A DNA stretch of 64,000 bases from Babylonia areolata (taxonomy: Eukaryota > Mollusca > Gastropoda > Neogastropoda > Buccinidae). The stretch lies in contig NC_134879.1 in assembly GCF_041734735.1 (NCBI RefSeq), positions 8,608,810 to 8,672,809 of the forward strand, given 5' to 3'. Position numbers and translations under genes: made by a program. Below, piece by piece: positions 47,888 to 64,000 of this stretch; position 1 is the stretch's first letter, and each line of letters starts with the position of its first letter. The notes beneath the pieces are model-generated. The model did no database searches and was not told where the DNA came from. It saw only the letters and a program-made list of their open reading frames with translations.

Positions 47888-48831
47888 AAGTACCCATCAG
47901 AGATGACTACTTTTCAAGGTTTACTATGGAGGTGAACAGTACTTACTTGTGACGTCCCAATGACTTTTCACAGAAGACTATGAAGGTTGTCGACAGAATA
48001 CTTGTTGAATGCCGGCAATTTCCTGATTTGATATCCTAAATTCAGGGTCATTTGTAAAGGGGAATTTTTGCGCGTTTTGCAATACAGGCATGTGAAAAAT
48101 TACATTTATTATGTAACCCACCTTTCGAAACAAGAGTTGGGGGTGATTTCCTGTTTTCGTATCCTAAATTCTTGGACCCGCTGTATATTAATTTTTTTAG
48201 GCCGTATCACTGGTAAACCTAACCACTGGCTTGGATTCTGGATTTTAATCAGCATCCAAAACCAGAAAACGTAACATCAGATTCAAGAATTATGTCACAC
48301 GGGTACCGCCAACCAGAGAGCCAGTGAGAAACCCAGTAGCGTGCTAACCATGTGGTCCTTACAACTACTGGTTCTACCGATCTCGCATAAATACTAGTGA
48401 TTAGTATCTGTGACTCGGACTCACCTCCCGGAACAACACAACCTTCCCTGAACCAAGCCCTGAACAACATGACCTCAGTGAAGGCGTCGGCCAATAGGGC
48501 GGCTTACACTCAACTCCATCAGAACTGAGATGCAGACTCTTGATGCTTTCTCGGCACTTGAGAATGGATAGTTTGCATTGAATCCAATTAATGAATTGCA
48601 TACTTTTATTACTCACCATTATTTTCATTGTCTGCTATTTGTTCACGTGCTTTTTTGTCACTTTCTTTTCTCTTTTTTTTTTATTCTGTTTTTATTTTTA
48701 TTTGATATCGTCCTTGTCTTTACGAATGATAAAACAATGTCCACATTACTTCAAAGCACGAAATACTCATGGAATTCGAACCGTGGACCTAAAAGATATT
48801 CAAGACAGACACGAATTCTTTAACTACTCAG

Positions 48832-48865
<34 letters not shown>

Positions 48866-49221
48866 AAAACACGGTTTTTGATACTTTTCTTGTCCGTAAA
48901 AAACTTGGTTTTTGAATCTTTTTTTTTTTTTTTTTAACACAGAAAACTTCATGAATATGTGTATGCATCGGAAAACTTAAATGATATATCAAAAATATTA
49001 TGTTTGTTTGATACTTGTTTCTTATATGACTTTTATATCTATTTATATTGTTGCTTTTTCAGGTTCCGAATAACAGATGGTCCTTTACTGTTTCAATTGC
49101 CAATCTCCAGTTACCCTGTAATATTAATCATATGAAGTTAGTGTATCTTGCCTTAAATTACCTTATCTATGTTTGTCACGGTAACTACTGTGTGCCATAT
49201 CCGTGCGCGCGTGCGTTTGAC

Positions 49222-49298
<77 letters not shown>

Positions 49299-49686
49299 TT
49301 TACAAGAAACACTGGAAACACGTGAAAAAACTGCATCATGTAACATATTACAGAATGCATGGATTATGTCTTTTAATGAGCTAAACAATCACAAGCGAAC
49401 TTTTAATAAACAGGTACAATTTCCACACTTGTATAATGATAAATTGTTTGTGTTTGGTGGTTGTGAAGCCTTGTTGCGGCATAAAGTATTGTCATCGGGA
49501 ATATTATTGTATTGTCGCCGGCGACAGCATGTGCCGACCCTCACAACATATGATTGTTGCACTTCGGCAGGTACTGTCAGTGGCGACTACAAATGCACGT
49601 GTTGTCGTAAAAAAATTATAAAAAAAAAAAAAAAATCCAACCCAACTATCCCGACAAGTTGTGTCGGCGACAATATTTGCTGCAAC

Positions 49687-49724
<38 letters not shown>

Positions 49725-50734
49725 CGCGAGCACGCGCCTCTCTCGAGCGGTATATTTGGCATATATGTATGCATGTGTGAGGTTGTGACTGCCAGTGTAT
49801 GCGGGCATGTGTATTTGGCGAATGTGTATGAGAGTGCCGCATGCACTGTGAATGTGGGAGGTCGGAGCGCGGTGAGGATTCTGAGTGTGTTTGCGTATGT
49901 GTGGGGGCGGAGGGGGGTGTGGGGGAGTAGGGAGTTGGTATGTATGCGTGCGCGTGTCGGGTGAGATCCATTTTTAATAATAATTCTAGCATGCAAACTA
50001 TTGCATTAAAGTATGCATAAACCATACTTATTTCCTAAAGCAAAATAGAATCTATTAATTTCTGACAGTTTTCAGCACACTGGTTAACAATGAGTGAACC
50101 AAGAAAGTGAGACAAACAAATATAATTTCCGAACACAAAGCTGTCAGTTAAATTCAATGACACTAGTAAACCAAAAATACATGGAAAATATGATGATCAC
50201 AGATCAACCCTCGTCCTCTGCCCCCCCCCCCCTCCCCTCCTTTCCCCCTTCTGTCAAATGCCACGCCTCCCTGTGCCAAGCCCGCTCACTTCATGCTCAC
50301 TTTCAGACAAGATCAGACTGGTCAACAGTGACGTAATGCACACAGTGCGGTGAAGTGAGAAATGTTCATACTCCCGCCTGCTTTCGACAAAAGATCCACT
50401 AAGTTGTGTCAGCTGAACATGTTTCGCAAAAAAAAAAAAAAAAAACAAAACAAAACCTCGTTCATCCCGTGAGGGCTCTCACGAAATTGCCACCCCTCTC
50501 CCACCACCCTGCCTTGATTCAAAGGCCTGGTTCAGTGTCGCAAAGTTTAGACTCTGGGTCAGCCACAGAGCAGTGTTCGGCCTTCTGCTTCGCTCTCTAT
50601 CCCATGCTTGCAATATCTAGCTCTGTTACACCGCACATCGTCACACTCACGATATTCCCCTTCAAGCGAACCATCTGACACAAGTTTTTTGTCACACCTA
50701 GTACTCTGCTTAACGTCTTTAATGAATTGTTAAT
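47888..50734. other. 3' flank of the unknown gene, no further gene seen
   Basis: It holds TG/GA microsatellites at 48833-48862, 49222-49296 and 49691-49722, a poly(T) at 48920 and C-rich or A-rich runs near 50220 and 50430. No coding exon was recognised. Confidence 0.55.
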
Positions 50735-50836
50735 CTTCTGCAAAACAATGGCAGAAAAAATGACAAACCTTCTGCAAAACATTGGGTGACAAAATGACAA
50801 AGCTTCTGCAAAACACTGGCTGACAAAATCACAAAC
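50735..50836. repeat. 34-bp tandem repeat, 3 copies
   Basis: Each copy starts CTTCTGCAAAACA and ends GACAAA or CACAAAC. Substitutions only, no indels. Confidence 0.9.
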
Positions 50837-51138
50837 ATCATTGGCAGCGCTTTTAGGTGATAGTCGTCCGCCATTTTCAAAGCGTCGTCTGAGAGGGATA
50901 CTAACCATAACATCCAGGGATCACTATACAGAGCGTGATTGGGTGCTACTCCTTGTGAATATTTAAAGTAGACATGTCAAATTTTGTGACTGGTGCCTAT
51001 TGCACACTGAGACTTTTGGGTCTTTCCGTTGAAAAAGAGCGGGAGGTTTCTGATCGAATAGTCATGCAGTCGGTGTCAATGAAGGCAACCCCTCCCCCAC
51101 AGAATACTGGGTCGGAGGCAGCCAAAAGATAAAGGGCA

Positions 51139-51700
51139 GTGGCCAACTGGTCGTTAAAGTCAACTCTACAGAAAACTAGCAGAGTCTTGGTTACGGTGTT
51201 TTGTCACACTATGCTGCAGTCAAAGCCGCACTCATGGAAGAGGCAGAGAAATGGTTCCAAATTAGAATGTCATGATATATGGTCACAAACAAAATCCTCA
51301 AAAAATGGGAAAGACAGTGACACGTGCAATTTCTATCAAAATGAGAAAGACGCAGTTTAACATTATTTATGGTACTGTACTTTTACTCAACTGTATTTAG
51401 AGAATGGTTTGAAAGAATAGTGCGAAAATGGCTCAAATGTAAAGTTGAAAAAAAAAGAACAGGTATTATTTGGAAACGACTGTTATAACGAAAACAGATG
51501 AAATATCGAACAGATCATTGAGTGGCGAAACAAATGCAGAATAAATAGAATTAGACCATATATGAGACACTTCCTGGTAAACTGACTTGAGAAAGAGCTA
51601 TAAAGTTGAAAATATATGCATTAGCTGGAAATTATTTACTAGAAAATGGTTCCCATGTATTAAAAGAATTGTGGAAAACAATAGTGTGTATACACGTTAC
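51139..51700 (+). mobile_element. Decayed LINE fragment (C-terminal end of ORF2)
   Basis: Conceptual translation gives DTCNFYQNEKDAV, a stop, then HYLWYCTFTQLYLE. This matches the C-x-F-C..E.x..H.x.W.C pattern found after the reverse transcriptase in many non-LTR elements, here with the second Cys replaced by Tyr. Further on, EWRNKCRINRIRPYMRHFLV resembles the usual downstream segment. There is no complete domain, and stops are present. The clade is not assigned. Confidence 0.45.
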
Positions 51701-52289
51701 ATAAAACACCATACTAATACATAACAATGTTACAAGATCCACGATTATACACCTATACTATGAATCTGGATAGCTTTGCATTTTGTCATGCGTCACATAA
51801 TATTATCGATACAATGTATAATTCCATTAATGATGTTCACGGGCATACTTGAATAAAAAAAATTGTCAACTCCATACTGGCTATCAACTATATTCCTGCA
51901 GTCTGCAGACCCGCTCGAACATTCTCGGTCACTACCACTTCTGTCTCCGCATACACAGTTACACACAAACATGCATGCACTGGGTTACCTAAAACCCTTG
52001 GCATGTGAACAAATGCAGACATTAAAAGGGAATACAGGAATTGTACATTGTTATGAAACAGATGGCAAATAACTTTTTGTGGTTATGCAGTAGGTTATTG
52101 AGAGAGAATGGGGAGAGGGGGGGAGAGAGGAGAGTGAGGCAGAGGAGGTACAGAGGCAGAGAGAGAGAGAGACAGACAGACAGTGACAGAAAGACAGACA
52201 GAGACAGACAGACAGACAGTGCGAGACAGACAAAGAGAGACGAAGAGACAGTGACAGACAGACAGACATCGGTTGGCAGTGGTGCTGTC
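51701..52289. other. Downstream flank of XDH, simple repeat
   Basis: Purine-rich simple sequence (GAGA, then GACA repeats) at about 52100-52270 lies just beyond the XDH stop codon on the minus strand, so it is probably in its 3' UTR. Nothing else was recognised. Confidence 0.6.
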
Positions 52290-63011
<10,722 letters not shown>

Positions 63012-63291
63012 CTGCGTGCGTGGAACGTAAAGGTGATGACGTAAATGAGGAAGTTGCGTCATTTTTCAGGTTTTTTTTTTTTTTTTTCCAAAACAAGCTG
63101 CATTGCACAGATGTAGCCATGGTGATTATATATTAAGATTTTTGACTCGCGTGTGTAAAAAAAATCGCATTGGTTTATCATTCTCACAATAAGTTCCAAA
63201 TTAAAGAAAAAAGGAAAAAAGAGAAAAAAAAGGAGGAAAGAAACAAAAAAAGAAAAAAAAAGAATGCAAACACAGCAATACTAGCGGGAAT

Positions 63292-63339
<48 letters not shown>
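63012..63339. other. Next XDH intron (upstream side), no further exon seen in the window
   Basis: It holds a poly(T) at 63070, A-rich runs at 63200-63260 and a TA microsatellite at 63295-63338. No XDH coding exon was found between 63012 and 64000, so the rest of the gene starts beyond the edge. Confidence 0.6.
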
Positions 63340-63340
<1 letters not shown>

Positions 63341-63739
63341 AATCCAGGCCCAGATGTCTTTGTATTTACATAATGGAATGGAAAACACACCAAAAAACAA
63401 TCTTCGTTAATTCTTTAACCATTAAAACTGTATTTGTGTTTGGGGTGGGTGGTGGTTTAAAAAGCTTCCATTTGCTCATGTTGGTCCAAAGTACTACTTA
63501 GGACCAACATGAGCAAATGAGTTTTTTAAACCACCACCCACCCCAAACACAAATAACAGTTTTAGTGGTTAAAGAATTAACCAACTACTTTGGACCAACA
63601 TGAGCAAATGGAAGCTTTTTAAACCACCACCCACCCCAAACACAAATACAGTTTTAATGGTTAAAGAATTAACGAAGATTGTTTTTTGGTGTGTTCTCCA
63701 TTCCATTATGTAAATACAAAGACATCTGGGCCTGAATTT
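63340..63739. repeat. 154-bp near-perfect palindrome with a third copy in the loop
   Basis: The left arm 63340-63493 is the reverse complement of the right arm 63586-63739 with only two mismatches over 154 bp (near 63378 and 63344 in the left arm). The 92-bp spacer holds a shorter direct copy of the right arm (from GGACCAACATGAGCAAATG to TTAAAGAATTAAC) with several changes. A TA tract abuts the left arm. Confidence 0.9.
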
Positions 63740-63837
63740 AATATTTATTCTATTATCACATAACTTGCTTCATCTAGTGAGCCCAACAGGTCATGGTGTG
63801 GTGTCCAGTTTTAAAAAATACTTGGGATTGACCAGGA

Positions 63838-63840
<3 letters not shown>

Positions 63841-63901
<61 letters not shown>
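63841..63901. repeat. TG microsatellite
   Basis: An uninterrupted TG run of about 60 bp in the XDH intron near the window edge. Confidence 0.95.
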
Positions 63902-63903
<2 letters not shown>

Positions 63904-64000
63904 TTTTCTCTCTTTTTTCTTCTTCTTACTAAATGTCAGTAGGGCTTCATATATTCTAATGTGCTGCTTGTTCGCAGAATATCAAATAAACTTCGTGACT

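Overview
This window is a stretch of an animal nuclear genome. Genes are split by introns with GT-AG borders, intergenic DNA is AT-rich, and long CA/TG and TA microsatellites, minisatellites and tRNA-derived SINEs are very dense. The protein set and repeat style suggest a lophotrochozoan, most likely a gastropod mollusc; that assignment is inference.

Five protein-coding genes can be supported. (1) SLC35B2/PAPST1, the Golgi PAPS transporter, + strand, three exons, 3665-7817. (2) PRORP, the protein-only mitochondrial RNase P catalytic subunit, - strand, six exons, 24763-32418, with all metal and zinc ligands visible. (3) An intronless BTB-BACK-kelch-like gene, + strand, 33211-35313, divergent from PRORP across about 0.8 kb. 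(4) A conserved-looking protein I cannot name, + strand, three exons, about 45190-47887, whose first exon has an unresolved start. (5) The 3' part of a xanthine dehydrogenase-like gene, - strand, ten exons, 52290-63011, with its 5' part beyond the right edge. All exon phases of genes 1, 2 and 5 and the internal junctions of gene 4 were checked by hand and join in frame.

The rest is repeat-dominated. 8.6-24.7 kb has no recognisable gene but holds two large minisatellites (49-bp and 35-bp units). Each sits inside a TTAA-flanked, terminal-inverted-repeat element that looks like a non-autonomous piggyBac-type MITE. 35.3-45.1 kb has no gene I can support, only microsatellites, repeat fragments and one exon-like block with a perfect 5' splice site. 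47.9-52.2 kb holds a decayed LINE fragment and simple repeats. The right edge carries a 154-bp near-perfect palindrome. Several SINE families recur across the window, including inside introns of SLC35B2, PRORP and XDH.

The genes are housekeeping-type (sulfation, mitochondrial tRNA processing, purine catabolism) and show no operon-like functional link. I found no CRISPR, rRNA or intact tRNA gene. The most unusual material is repeat biology (minisatellites grown inside MITEs, palindromes, nested retroposons) and the unnamed gene at 45-48 kb.
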